A stretch of 49,687 nt of DNA from Labilithrix sp. Its GTDB lineage: Bacteria > Myxococcota_A > Polyangia > Polyangiales > Polyangiaceae. The stretch lies in the NCBI GenBank assembly GCA_019637195.1, contig JAHBWA010000060.1, forward strand, positions 1 through 49,687. The letters are read 5' to 3'. Below, piece after piece: positions 15,500 through 26,282 of this stretch. A program made the translations under genes and the position numbers. Numbering within the stretch: position 1 is the first letter of the stretch; each line of letters begins with the position of its first letter. The notes under the pieces were generated by a model. It saw only the letters and a program-made list of their open reading frames with translations. It searched no databases and was not told where the DNA came from.

Positions 15500-17287
15500 T
15501 CATCGCGCGTCGAACGTTGCCGCGCGTTCGCGGCAGTCCGCGGCGAGCTCCGGGGCCCCTGTCTCCTCGAGGGCTCTCGCAAGAACCGTCCAAGTTCGAC
15601 CGTAGTCTGCCAGGCGAGCAGCCGACCAACTTCCGCGTGGGGGCCGAGGGCCAAGCGTCAGGGTGTTGAAGAGCTCGACGTTCGAATCGTACAGCGTGCG
15701 AGGCGATGGCACGGCGCTCCAGTCTCCGACCACGCGGATGACGGGGCCGATGGGGTAGCTCGCGTAACGCTGCTCGAGGCCATGCGCGAACCAGCGTGTG
15801 ATGAAGAGAGGGCGCCCACTCGTGAGCAGCTGTTCGACGAGGCGGGAGCTCTGCAGCACCGGCGACGCGCGCGGTGGAGACGGCTCGCCATGCACGACCT
15901 CGAAACCCACGCGTGCGCTGACACGTGCGGCGTACCAGGGCGTCAAGAGCAGGTGGGGGCTGATGACGTCCACGTCGGGGCGAGCATCGAGAGCACACTG
16001 CATGTACTCGAAGCCGCCGACCTGATCGTCGCTCGAAGCGATCAGAATTGCCCGTGGAGGGAGCATCGCGAACACGTTCTTGAGGTAGAGCTCGATCGTG
16101 TCCGGGTACGTCGAGCCGGACACGACGAGGCTCGTGCAAGCGGCGAGGCCGCCGAGGGCTGTCGCGACATTGATCACGCCCCGCTTTCGGAGCCGACGTT
16201 CGACGGCGCTGAAGCCTAGCGAGCCGACCACCGCAGCGATCGCCAGGGGAAGCAGGTGGAAGCGCTCGACCACCAGGGCACTGAGCCCACGTGGCGGGAG
16301 GTTGAACTGCGCGACGAAGGCCGGTCCTGCGGACACGAAGGAAAGGACGAGGACGACGACGCGCCAGGACCACCGAGGACGGCTCGTTGCCCAGCCGATG
16401 ATAGCGAGTAGCAGGAGGGGGCCGATACCGGACCGCAGCAGCGTGCCGCCGAGGTGAGCGAGCTGAGCGAGCGTCTCGGGCGCCGCGTCCGAAACGCCGA
16501 GTCGTGTGGTCCCGTACTCGGCGCGCAAGAAGTGGTGTAGCAGACCGGCTAGGTCCCGCGCAGCGCCCCGCACGCAACCGCGATCCAGAGGCGTCGAGCG
16601 GGTAATCCAGACGACGTAGATGTATGGTGACAGGCCGCCGACGAAGGCCGCGATCGCGATGAACACGGCGAGCACGCGTCGCCGCGCGGCCGCCAGGTTC
16701 CGGACGGCGCCGTAGATGCCGACTGGCGCCAGGAGCACGATCGAGTGGTGATTCGCGATTCCAACCCCCGCGAGCAGCGCCAGCGTGGCGACTCTGCCTG
16801 TCGCCGTCGGTGTCTCGCCGGCGGGGTGCGGAGCCGCGTAGGCGACGATGAGCATGGCGATGAGGACGTTGAGCGAGAACACCTCGGGTTCGGTGGAGAG
16901 TCGCCAAGCAAGTGGGGATGTCGCGTAGAGCGCTGATGCGACGAAGGTCGCGCGGCTGGTCGCTCCCCAGCGTCGACATGCGTGCTGGAGTGCGAGCACG
17001 GACGCCGCTCCAAGCACCGCAGTCGCGAGCGCCGCGCGATGCGCGGGCGACGTGGCGGGCAGCCACGCCGTCACTCGCAACCAGAGGACATAGAGCGGGT
17101 AGCCTGGCGGGTGCGCGACTCCGCCATGTTCGGCCAGGGCAGCCAGCTCGCCGGAGTCGCCTCCTTGAACCGTGCGAGCTGCTGTCGCGACGTACCAAAC
17201 AGCAGCCAGGAAGACGACGGCCCGTGCGCCAGCCTCTCCGACGTCGAGTTCGCGCCGTGAGCCAAATTGTGTGCGACGGCCGCTCAA
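15500..17287 (-). CDS. DUF2723-type GT-C membrane glycosyltransferase
   Basis: This polytopic membrane protein has the DUF2723 hallmark near residue 42: GGDSGELAALAEHGGVAHPP, continuing GYPLY, where the Asp-Ser-Gly-Glu is the presumed catalytic/donor site in the first large loop. About ten hydrophobic helices follow, and the last 200 residues are soluble. Related proteins are GT-C fold, lipid-linked sugar transferases. A TTG at 17287, 15 nt after the upstream gene's stop and with GGAG just before it, is the best start. It is the third gene of an apparent pilin/GT-C/GT-C operon, so pilin glycosylation is a reasonable but unproved role. Confidence 0.75.
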   Translation of the reverse strand: MSGRRTQFGSRRELDVGEAGARAVVFLAAVWYVATAARTVQGGDSGELAALAEHGGVAHPPGYPLYVLWLRVTAWLPATSPAHRAALATAVLGAASVLALQHACRRWGATSRATFVASALYATSPLAWRLSTEPEVFSLNVLIAMLIVAYAAPHPAGETPTATGRVATLALLAGVGIANHHSIVLLAPVGIYGAVRNLAAARRRVLAVFIAIAAFVGGLSPYIYVVWITRSTPLDRGCVRGAARDLAGLLHHFLRAEYGTTRLGVSDAAPETLAQLAHLGGTLLRSGIGPLLLLAIIGWATSRPRWSWRVVVLVLSFVSAGPAFVAQFNLPPRGLSALVVERFHLLPLAIAAVVGSLGFSAVERRLRKRGVINVATALGGLAACTSLVVSGSTYPDTIELYLKNVFAMLPPRAILIASSDDQVGGFEYMQCALDARPDVDVISPHLLLTPWYAARVSARVGFEVVHGEPSPPRASPVLQSSRLVEQLLTSGRPLFITRWFAHGLEQRYASYPIGPVIRVVGDWSAVPSPRTLYDSNVELFNTLTLGPRPPRGSWSAARLADYGRTWTVLARALEETGAPELAADCRERAATFDAR

Positions 17288-17302
17288 CTCCGCTCCGTCC
17301 CG

Positions 17303-19264
17303 TCAGATCTTTCCGTCGATGATGGCAGCGATTCGAGGCGCCAGCAGCCGCACCCGGTCGCTCTGCTCGGTACGCGCTGAAAGAAGCTCTCGTTCGCTCG
17401 TCGTGCTGGCGAACGCTGACGCTTCGAGCGCGCGGCGCGCTGCGTCGACACTGCCGAAGGTCAGCAAAAAGGAGAGTGACGCACTCCGCTCCGCGAGCGG
17501 CGCTGACGGGTCCTCCACGATCCGAAGGTGGACGACCTCCGCCTCCGGCCGGTGCCCGAGCCGTCCAAGGTGCCTCGCATAGCGCGGACGCTCGCGCTCG
17601 CGCTTCGAGAGATCCTTGAAGACGCGGTCTTCGCTTCGCGAGAGAGCGAGGTCGTCCATCGCCGGCCGCACGATCGAAGCGAGTCGAGGATCGAGTCGTA
17701 GCGACGACGTGAACGCCTCGGCCGCCCCATCGAAGTCGAGGGCGTGGAGTCGTGAGAATCCAAGGCTCATCTGGACGCGCCCGCTCGTTGGATGCGCCCG
17801 CGCGAGCAGCTCGGCCAGAGCCCGCGCGTCTTCATAGCGTCCGAGCGCCACCCAGCACGCGACGAGATTCTCGCTCGCGCGCCGGTGAGCCGTCGTCTCC
17901 GCGCGACCGCTGTCGACGAGAATGCGGTTCACTTTCTCGTATAGGCGGCACGCCACGTCGTACTCGGCCGCGTCGCGTGCGACGCCGGCGAGCGCGCTGA
18001 CCGCCGTCGTGTTGCGCGGATGCGCTCGTTCGGAGGCGACGACCCAGAACGTCGCCTCATCCTGGTAGTCGACCGCTCGCTCCCTCGTGGCGATGAAGAA
18101 CGCGCCGGCGACGAGCGTCGCCACGGCGCCGGAGGCGAGGAGCGTTGGGCGCGAGAGCCTCGTGGAGACCACGCCCGCGCCAAGGACGGCGCCCGCGAGC
18201 GGGACGTACAGCAGTCGGTCCGCGGTCACGGCTCCCGCGAGCGTCAGCGGTACGACGTGGAGTACGAGCGCGAGCGCGCCTCCGCCGAGCGCCGCCCCCA
18301 CCTTCACGCCGAGATGGAGCCGCCTGCGGTGGCGCCACCATGCGGCGCCGACGGCGAGGAGCGCGAGGCCGCCCACGGCGGCGCGGATCCAGTCGACCTC
18401 TCCCAGCAGGCCGATGACCGTCTGCGGCCGGAGTGGATCGACGGTCATTTCAGTGTAGCGGCCGACGGCCTCGAGCGCCGTCGCGAGGCGCTTTCCCGCC
18501 CCGAGCGGTCGCGGCGCCTCGACGTGATCCGCGAGCGCCCGTCCGCGGAGCGCGAAGAACGCGGCGGTCGGAAGCACGACGTTCGCGGCCAGCCGCGCCC
18601 ACCAGGAGCGTCTCGCGCCGTGGCGTCCGTTCGCGACCGCTACGGCGGTGGCCGCCGCGAAAGCGAGGCCAACCTCCTTGCTCAAGAGCGCCGCAAAGAG
18701 CAGGACCCCAGACAGCGCCGACCGTACGAGCTGTGCGCCAGCGCGGCGACCATGGCCGGGCGCGAGGTCGGGGGACGTCGCGAGCGCCGCGAGGCCAAAG
18801 AAGGTCGCGAGGAGGTCCGTTCGTCCGGAGATCCACACGACGGACTCCGTCAGCCGCGGCGCGAGCCCCCAGAGGAGCGCACAGACCGCGGCGGCGCCGC
18901 CGCGGACGCCGAGTCGCGTCGCCGTCAGAATGAGGAGGACGCATGCGCCGAGGTGGAGTCCGACGTTGGTGCGGTGGAAGATGCGCGCGGTGCCGCCCAG
19001 CGCGAGATCCATGCGGAGCGACGCGAGCACCAGCGGCCGGTAGTAAGGAGCGATCGCGTCGGCGAGTGGAGTCGTCGGCCAGAAAGGCCCGCCCAATAGG
19101 TCGGTGAGCGGAGCGTGACGGAACGTGGCGTCGCGCTCCGCGAGGACATGATCGTCCCAGACGAAGGTGGCGTCGAGGGCGGGAACGTAGGCTGCGGCGA
19201 CCGCCGCGACGACGACCAACGCGAGGCCGACGTCGAGGGGGTGCCTCCACGCTCGGAGAGGCAT
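17303..19264 (-). CDS. GT-C type membrane glycosyltransferase with C-terminal TPR repeats
   Basis: The N-terminal part has a signal-anchor helix followed by LDATFVWDDHVL, APYYRPLVLASLRMD and FHRTNVGLHLGA. This is the pattern of TMTC/PMT-like GT-C enzymes, with the acidic pair (Asp-Asp) in the first periplasmic loop. About ten helices follow. From about residue 420 the protein becomes soluble with TPR-like repeats (an LARAHPTSGRVQMSLGFSRL unit and similar). This layout resembles eukaryotic TMTC O-mannosyltransferases, which also combine a GT-C membrane part with TPRs. ATG 19264 lies 13 nt after the pilin stop, so the two genes are probably co-transcribed. Length 653 residues. Confidence 0.75.
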   Translation of the reverse strand: MPLRAWRHPLDVGLALVVVAAVAAAYVPALDATFVWDDHVLAERDATFRHAPLTDLLGGPFWPTTPLADAIAPYYRPLVLASLRMDLALGGTARIFHRTNVGLHLGACVLLILTATRLGVRGGAAAVCALLWGLAPRLTESVVWISGRTDLLATFFGLAALATSPDLAPGHGRRAGAQLVRSALSGVLLFAALLSKEVGLAFAAATAVAVANGRHGARRSWWARLAANVVLPTAAFFALRGRALADHVEAPRPLGAGKRLATALEAVGRYTEMTVDPLRPQTVIGLLGEVDWIRAAVGGLALLAVGAAWWRHRRRLHLGVKVGAALGGGALALVLHVVPLTLAGAVTADRLLYVPLAGAVLGAGVVSTRLSRPTLLASGAVATLVAGAFFIATRERAVDYQDEATFWVVASERAHPRNTTAVSALAGVARDAAEYDVACRLYEKVNRILVDSGRAETTAHRRASENLVACWVALGRYEDARALAELLARAHPTSGRVQMSLGFSRLHALDFDGAAEAFTSSLRLDPRLASIVRPAMDDLALSRSEDRVFKDLSKRERERPRYARHLGRLGHRPEAEVVHLRIVEDPSAPLAERSASLSFLLTFGSVDAARRALEASAFASTTSERELLSARTEQSDRVRLLAPRIAAIIDGKI

Positions 19265-19277
19265 CGCGCGCGAGACG

Positions 19278-19820
19278 CTACTCGCCGACGTTCTGCGAGA
19301 AGATCCGGTTGTCGAGCGAGGAGCCCACGAGCATCGTGGAATCACCGCCCGCAGCCAGATCACACTGAGCCATGACCACGTACCACATCGGCGAGGAGGG
19401 GGCGTTCCACGCGATCCAGCTCGTTCCCGGGGGCTCGACCCACGGGCCGCCCGCCACGGTGGCGTACGAGAACTGGACGGCACCGGAAAAATGGACCGGA
19501 AGCGTCGTCCACGGGAGGTTGCCGCCGCTGCATGTAGGGTCCCAGCCGAACTTCCTATCCGCGATCCCCGCGCCCGTCGGGCAGTAGGTGGCGCCGAGGT
19601 TGGCGTACGTTCCGCGCTCCGATCGGTGATCCTCCTGCGCCATCTTGATGGCGCCGATCAAGTTTTGCGCCTCGGAGACCTTGGCGGAGAGCACGTACTT
19701 CCGGTAACCGACGACGGCGATCACCGCGAGTACGCCGACGATCGCGACGACGATGGCGAGCTCGACGAGGGTAAAGCCCCCGCGGTGCACGCGACGTAGG
19801 GACTTTGCGCTGGACCTCAC
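19278..19820 (-). CDS. Type IV pilin-like protein upstream of two GT-C genes
   Basis: A basic leader ending RRVHRGG precedes FTLVELAIVVAIVGVLAVIA, a canonical prepilin cleavage site and helix almost identical to PilA. The globular part has two Cys pairs (YCPTGAG with TCSGGN, and a late CDLAAGGD) and lacks the DLDGDG loop seen in the other three pilins, though CDLAAGG sits at the equivalent place. GTG 19820 has GGAGGG 6 nt upstream. An upstream ATG at 19868 would place the sigma-54-like site inside the gene and is less likely. It is the first gene of the run with the two membrane glycosyltransferases. Confidence 0.8.
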   Translation of the reverse strand: MRSSAKSLRRVHRGGFTLVELAIVVAIVGVLAVIAVVGYRKYVLSAKVSEAQNLIGAIKMAQEDHRSERGTYANLGATYCPTGAGIADRKFGWDPTCSGGNLPWTTLPVHFSGAVQFSYATVAGGPWVEPPGTSWIAWNAPSSPMWYVVMAQCDLAAGGDSTMLVGSSLDNRIFSQNVGE

Positions 19821-19832
19821 CGTCGCCCTCCA

Positions 19833-19848
19833 AGCATGCAACGTTCCA
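19833..19848 (-). promoter_or_regulatory. Candidate sigma-54 promoter of the second pilin operon
   Basis: On the minus strand TGGAACGTTGCATGCT has GG and GC 10 bases apart, like the pilA promoter. However, the expected start site near 19822 would cut off the GGAGGG ribosome-binding site of GTG 19820. Either initiation is leaderless, the true start is GTG 19790, or the promoter call is wrong. Confidence 0.5.
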
Positions 19849-20074
19849 TTGCGTAGGCTCTCTCGCAAGACACGAGTGTATCGAAATCGTCGTGCGCGCC
19901 GTAGTTTCTGAGCGCTCCCTATGTCGAGCTCACTACGCGGGTGACGAAAAGGGGCCCTTCGAGGCGCTGGCGCTGACGAAAATTGCCCATGGCCGGCCAG
20001 CAGAGATGTGCGAGGTGTAGCGCGGGCGGCGACAGCGAGCGTGGGCGAGATCTCCGCTCAGGGCGACGTGCTCG

Positions 20075-21499
<1,425 letters not shown>

Positions 21500-21509
21500 G
21501 GGATCTGCC

Positions 21510-21515
21510 AGAATA
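21510..21515 (-). promoter_or_regulatory. Probable -10 box (TATTCT) of pilR
   Basis: TATTCT lies 10 nt before ATG 21499, which would leave a leader of only a few bases. The divergent glycosyltransferase gene starts 38 bp further on. Confidence 0.4.
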
Positions 21516-21552
21516 GTCGGCTCTGAGGGTGTGAGGAAGCACCCTCGAGGCA

Positions 21553-23325
21553 ATGCGCTTCGCGCCCGCGATGTTTCGATGCTCCCGATGGCTGATGTCG
21601 AACCTGGCGCTGGTCTGCCTCGTCGGTGCATGCACCGTGCTCGCTCTCGCCCGAGCGTATGACCTTCGCTGGACGTGCGACGACGCGTTCATCAGCTTCC
21701 GGTACGCCGAGAACCTCACCCGTGGTGACGGGCTCGTCTTCAACGCTGGCGAGCGCGTCGAGGGCTACACCAACCTCGTGTGGACGATCGCGATCGCGCC
21801 GGCGTTTACCCTCGGAGTCCGTCCGGAGGTGTGGACGCAGGTCTGGGGCGCGGCGAGCTACGCGCTGACGATCATAGTCCTCGGAGCGTTCTCATCGGTG
21901 CTCGCGACCAGGTTTGCGCCGCGCCGCCGCGCCGCCGTGCCGTTCGCGGCGCTCGCGGCCGCGAGCCATCGGGACTGGGCGATCTTCGCGGTCTCTGGCC
22001 TGGAGACCGGGGCGTTCGTCTGTGCTGCGATCGCCGGATATGCGGTGCTGGTTTGGCCAGTCGAGTCGCGTCGCGCGTCACGCGGTGCGCTCGCGGGAGC
22101 CTTCTTCGGCCTCGCCACCTTGTACCGGCCGGACGGGATCGCGTTCGGCGTCGCAGCTGGGCTCTGGACCGTGGGCCGCGCCGCGTTGGCGTATCTCGAG
22201 TGCCGACGCGAACGCGTGACGCGTGTGGCACTACGCTCGGAGGTCGCGGGCGCCGGGCTCTACCTCGGGATATTCGCGGCGATCGTCGCTGCGCAGACGC
22301 TGTTTCGGCTCTCCTACTACGGGGAGCTGGTTCCCAACACGTACTACGCGAAGTCCGCCGGCGTCGCTTGGTACGGGCAGGGGCTTCGCTACCTTTGGGG
22401 GTACCTGCTGCGCTACCCGCCGGTCGCGCTCGCTCCGCTCGCGATGGCGTGGATCGTCGCGCGCCCCCGGTCTTCGCTCCTTCGTGAGAAGGTCGCCGGA
22501 CCGGCGGCGCTCGCGATGATGCTCGGGGCGGTGCACGCGTTTTGGTGCGTTCGCGTGGGCGGCGACTTCATGTTTGCGCGTTTCCTGATCCCGTCGACGG
22601 CCTTCTTCTTGGTGGTTCTCGATCTCGCGTTGCTTACTGCATCCGACGATCGACCCAGGCTTTCGAGAGGCGCCGCCGCCGCCGCGGTGGCGTCCATCGC
22701 GTTTCTCCCGTCGCCGTTACTCCCCGATGTGCTCGAGGGGGGGGTCATGGACGAGCATGCGTTCTACCGGCGTGACCGGGTCGAGCGAATGGAGGCACAC
22801 TCGAGGGAGATCCGGCGGATCCTCGAGGGCCTCGACGCGCGAATCGCCTTCTACGGCTCCCATGCCCGATTGGTGTACCGCGCGGAGATCCCGGTCGCGA
22901 TCGAGAGCGCGACCGGCCTCACCGACGCGTTCATCGCACGTCAGCCGATCGCCGACCGGCGGCGCGTCGGGCACGAGAAGCGCGCGCCTGCGACGTACCT
23001 CGTCGACGTCCGGCGCGCCCATCTCTCGACCTCCCCGCGTCGCAGGCCCGAGATCGACGAGCACATTCCCTACGTCCCGCTGACGGTCGGGGGTGTGCGC
23101 ATGCGCCTGCTGCACTGGGATCCCGACTTCGTTTGCCGTCTGCGCGAGCGGGGAGTCGACGTCCCAGACTATCCGGCCATGCTCGATGAGGCGATCCCGC
23201 TGCTCGACGCGATGTCGATCGACGACGCCCGGAGCGCTTACACGCGGACGCGCCGCTTCTACTTTGCGTTCGTGGACGATCCGCGGCGCGAGAAGCCGTT
23301 CCTCGACCGCCTGGCGCGTGAGTGA
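21553..23325 (+). CDS. GT-C membrane glycosyltransferase (AftB-like N-terminal motif)
   Basis: This is a membrane protein with about ten helices in the first 400 residues and a soluble C-terminal domain. The first large loop carries CDDAFISFRYAENLTRGDGL, followed by VFNAGERVEGYTN. This 'DDA.I.FRY..NL..G.G.V.N.GERVEG.TN' pattern is known from GT-C arabinofuranosyl/mannosyl-type transferases such as mycobacterial AftB; the Asp pair is the likely catalytic site. ATG 21553 is preferred, with GAGG just upstream; ATG 21571 and 21595 remain possible. It diverges from pilR with 53 bp between the start codons. The acceptor is unknown; a surface glycan or pilin is plausible. Confidence 0.75.
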   Translation: MRFAPAMFRCSRWLMSNLALVCLVGACTVLALARAYDLRWTCDDAFISFRYAENLTRGDGLVFNAGERVEGYTNLVWTIAIAPAFTLGVRPEVWTQVWGAASYALTIIVLGAFSSVLATRFAPRRRAAVPFAALAAASHRDWAIFAVSGLETGAFVCAAIAGYAVLVWPVESRRASRGALAGAFFGLATLYRPDGIAFGVAAGLWTVGRAALAYLECRRERVTRVALRSEVAGAGLYLGIFAAIVAAQTLFRLSYYGELVPNTYYAKSAGVAWYGQGLRYLWGYLLRYPPVALAPLAMAWIVARPRSSLLREKVAGPAALAMMLGAVHAFWCVRVGGDFMFARFLIPSTAFFLVVLDLALLTASDDRPRLSRGAAAAAVASIAFLPSPLLPDVLEGGVMDEHAFYRRDRVERMEAHSREIRRILEGLDARIAFYGSHARLVYRAEIPVAIESATGLTDAFIARQPIADRRRVGHEKRAPATYLVDVRRAHLSTSPRRRPEIDEHIPYVPLTVGGVRMRLLHWDPDFVCRLRERGVDVPDYPAMLDEAIPLLDAMSIDDARSAYTRTRRFYFAFVDDPRREKPFLDRLARE

Positions 23326-23456
23326 GTGCCGCGCGCGGGTGGAGCGGCCGACCACGCGCTCCGCCGCCTCGCGATTCCGCGCCACAAAAGCACGATCGCG
23401 CAGACGCTCCCGCGCCTGCGCGATCCGGCGCTCGCGCGCCAGCCCCCGTCGTCCGC

Positions 23457-25877
23457 TCAGTCGCGGAGCTTCGCGAAGGCGGCCTTCGTCTCGCCGGCCT
23501 TCACCTCGACCGTGATCGTCTTCTTCAGCGACTGCTCCGAGTTGACGAACATGATCGTGTGCGTGCCGGGGGGGACCGTCACGTGCGTCTGCGGGGTCAC
23601 GCCGATCGGCTTGCCGTTGAGGACGATCGACGAGGCCGGCAGCGAGTTGATCTTCAGCACGGCCTCGCCGCCCGCAGCGGCCGGCTCCTTCTTCGGCTCC
23701 TTCGGCGCGTCGGGCTCCTTCGCCGGCGGGTTCGCGGCGGCCTTCGGCGTGGGCGCCGCCGGCTCCTTCGCCGCGGGCGGGGTCCACGCGGGGGCGGCGC
23801 TGGTCGGGCGCGCCGGCGCGGCCACCGGAGCCGAGCCCTTCGGGTTCAGCGTGACCGTGAAGGTCTTCTCCGCCTGGCCGTCGTCGAAGCTGATGCGCTC
23901 GCTGAACTCGTCGTGGCCGTCCTTCGTGGCCTGCAGCTCCCACTTCTCGTTCGGATCGAACTCGATCGCCATCGGGAACTGCGGCACCTCTTTGCGGTTC
24001 GTCCCGTTGACCAGGTAGACCTTCGCGCCCGGCGTGCCGAGCTGGATCGTCGCCTTGCCCTTCACGACCTTGAGGTTCACCGTGCCGAGGTCGACGATCT
24101 CGTCCTTGGCGACGCTGATGGTCTTCTCGAGCGGCGCGTAGCGGTCGCCGACGAAGCGGAGCTTGTGCTCGCCCGGCTCGAGGTCGCGCATCTCCTGCGG
24201 GAGCGGGCCGACGTCCTTGCCGTCGACGACGAGCTTCACGCCCGAGTGGGACGCCGCGACCTTGAAGCCGGTCCCGGCCGCCGTCTTCGACGGGGCGAGC
24301 TGGAAGTCCGTGGGGACGTCGCGCTTGCTGTCGACGGTGACGGCGCGCGGCGCCGGCAGCTCGTAGCCCTTCGCGACGACCTTCACCTCGTGCACGCCCG
24401 CCGCGATGTCGCGCACGATGCACGGCGCGCTCTCGCACCGCTTGACGCCGTCGACCGAAATCTCGAGGTTCTGAACCGCGCCGCCCTTCGTGTCCGACAC
24501 GTTCACGACGAGCGTGCCCGTGCGCGGCATGAGCATGAACACCGCGACGCCGGCGACGGCCATCACCGCGACGAGGAGCGCGATGACGAGGGGCGCCTTG
24601 CTGGGCGCCGGACGCGCGACCATGTGCGTCGCCTCCATCGCGCGGCTGACGGGCGGCAGCTGCGGGGCGGGCGGCGCGCTCGGGATCGCCGACGTGTGCG
24701 CGGGCGGGGGAGCCGAAGCGTGATGCGCCTGCGCCGGCGGGACCGAGCCACCCTGGAGGTGCGGGGGCACCGAGGCCATCGGCGACTGCGCCGACTGCAT
24801 CGTCGCCGTCTGAGGCGGGACCGACGCCGGCGTCTGCGGCTGCTGCGTCGGCGGCATGTGCATCGGCGCCGTCGTGACCTGCCCCGGCGGGGGCGGAGGC
24901 GGGAGCGGCTGCGTCGTCAGGCTGGGGTTCTTCTGCGACGTCGGCGGGGGCGGGGGAGCCGAGCGGCCCGACTGCGAGGTCGGCGCGCCGCCGCGGAACT
25001 TCGCCGACGGCGGTGACGAGCCGTTCACCTTCTCGCGCGGCTGGCCGAGCGCGCCGAACGCTCCCGAGAGCGTGGCCGTCGCGGGCGGCGGCGTGCCGGC
25101 GGCCGGCGGGTTCGACGGGATCGCCGCCGGGTTGCGCGGCGGCGGCGAGCTCATGATCGCGTCCATGCTCGCGCGCTCGGGCTCGCCCGCTTCGGGACCG
25201 GTGAGCGACTCGGCCGAGGCGTCGGCGGAGAGCCTCTCCTTGTCCTTGTCGAAGACGTGGGTCGCCTCCTGATCGTCGTCCCAGTCCATGTCGAGCTTCG
25301 CGCCGTTCTTGCCCGGGGCGCCCGGCGCGCTCGCCGACGCTGCGGTCGGGCTGGCGGGCGGGGGCGGGACGCTCGGCGTCTTCTGCGTGGCGGTGGGCTG
25401 CGCCGACGCGGGCGGCGCGGCCTCCATCGGCGGGTTGCTCTTCGTCGCGGCGAGGTTCGGGAGCGAGCCGCGGCCGGGCGGGGGAGGCGGCGGCTTGCTC
25501 GCGCGCTCGCCGGGGTTGACCGCGCGCATCGCGCCGGAGCCTGGCGGCGCGGACGGGGAGGGGGTCGTCGGGGCCGGGGGCGGAGCCGCGACGATCGCTC
25601 CGGTGGCCGAGCTCGACGGACGGGTCGGGGGGCCCGACGCGGGGAGCGGCGGCGGCTGCGACGCCGACGCGGGGAGCGGCGGCGGAGCGCTGGGCGCAGG
25701 CCCGGGGATCCCGAGGAGCGTCTTCTTCGCGTCGAGGACGGCGGGACGGGAGGCCGGGACGTGCGCCGAGGAGCCTGGCGGGGGCGGCGGTGCGGCCGCG
25801 GAGCGCTCGGACTTCTTCCCGAGGCCCTCGAAGATGTCGAGGTCAGACCCGCCGCCGCTCTTGCTATCGTTTGACAT
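23457..25877 (-). CDS. PEGA-domain membrane protein with long proline-rich N-terminus
   Basis: The protein has 806 residues. The first 420 or so are Pro/Ala/Ser-rich and probably disordered in the cytoplasm, with an acidic stretch DMDWDDDQEATHVFDKDK of the kind found in myxobacterial kinase-associated proteins. One membrane helix follows (about 428-450, VIALLVAVMAVAGVAVFML). The external part contains PEGA-like repeats: a GTLVVNVSD strand set, GVKLVVDGKDVGPLP, and the last one around SSIVLNGKPIGVTP with VPPGTHTI. An AAKEPAAP-type linker lies between them. ATG 25877 has AGGAG 7 nt upstream. PEGA domains are usually surface or periplasmic scaffolds; the partner is unknown. Confidence 0.8.
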   Translation of the reverse strand: MSNDSKSGGGSDLDIFEGLGKKSERSAAAPPPPPGSSAHVPASRPAVLDAKKTLLGIPGPAPSAPPPLPASASQPPPLPASGPPTRPSSSATGAIVAAPPPAPTTPSPSAPPGSGAMRAVNPGERASKPPPPPPGRGSLPNLAATKSNPPMEAAPPASAQPTATQKTPSVPPPPASPTAASASAPGAPGKNGAKLDMDWDDDQEATHVFDKDKERLSADASAESLTGPEAGEPERASMDAIMSSPPPRNPAAIPSNPPAAGTPPPATATLSGAFGALGQPREKVNGSSPPSAKFRGGAPTSQSGRSAPPPPPTSQKNPSLTTQPLPPPPPPGQVTTAPMHMPPTQQPQTPASVPPQTATMQSAQSPMASVPPHLQGGSVPPAQAHHASAPPPAHTSAIPSAPPAPQLPPVSRAMEATHMVARPAPSKAPLVIALLVAVMAVAGVAVFMLMPRTGTLVVNVSDTKGGAVQNLEISVDGVKRCESAPCIVRDIAAGVHEVKVVAKGYELPAPRAVTVDSKRDVPTDFQLAPSKTAAGTGFKVAASHSGVKLVVDGKDVGPLPQEMRDLEPGEHKLRFVGDRYAPLEKTISVAKDEIVDLGTVNLKVVKGKATIQLGTPGAKVYLVNGTNRKEVPQFPMAIEFDPNEKWELQATKDGHDEFSERISFDDGQAEKTFTVTLNPKGSAPVAAPARPTSAAPAWTPPAAKEPAAPTPKAAANPPAKEPDAPKEPKKEPAAAGGEAVLKINSLPASSIVLNGKPIGVTPQTHVTVPPGTHTIMFVNSEQSLKKTITVEVKAGETKAAFAKLRD

Positions 25878-25922
25878 CCGCGTCTCCTGAGACTCCATGA
25901 TACGCCCCGTGCTCCCTTTTAC

Positions 25923-26282
25923 TCAGCGATGCCAAGGGTCTTGGCGGCCTTGGCTTGCGCCTCGCAACGCGTTTCGCGAGGGACCCGGGGGATGTTCACT
26001 CGCCGCGTCTCCGCGCCCCTGAACCCGGGGCGCTGACCCCGAACCCCGTATTCCGGCGAAAGCGTAGAGTTCCTTGCCGGCGGACTTGTAGCGCTCGTCT
26101 GGGCTGTTGGCGAGCGACTTCGGCATCCCGATTCGGCCCACCTTCAGCGGTGTTGGCGTGCGATCGGTGGGGTCGAGCGTGGGTGCGATAACATCCCACA
26201 TCCAAATGTCGGGCAAGATCGCGCAAAAGACGCGCTGTGTCTGACGGATAGACCCCCTCCGGCGCTACGTCTTTTTCGTATC
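25923..26282 (-). pseudogene. Decayed gene remnant in a 405-bp gap
   Basis: Three protein-like pieces follow each other on the minus strand in different frames. The first is DVAPEGVYPSDTARLLRDLA (about 26267-26208). The second continues DVIAPTLDPTDRTPTPLKVG to GKELYAFAG (about 26200-26050). The third is NIPRVPRETRCEAQAKAAKT ending in TAA near 25919. Base composition is less GC-rich than the neighbours, and no single frame spans the stretch. This is best explained as a gene broken by frameshifts; I cannot name the family. Confidence 0.35.
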
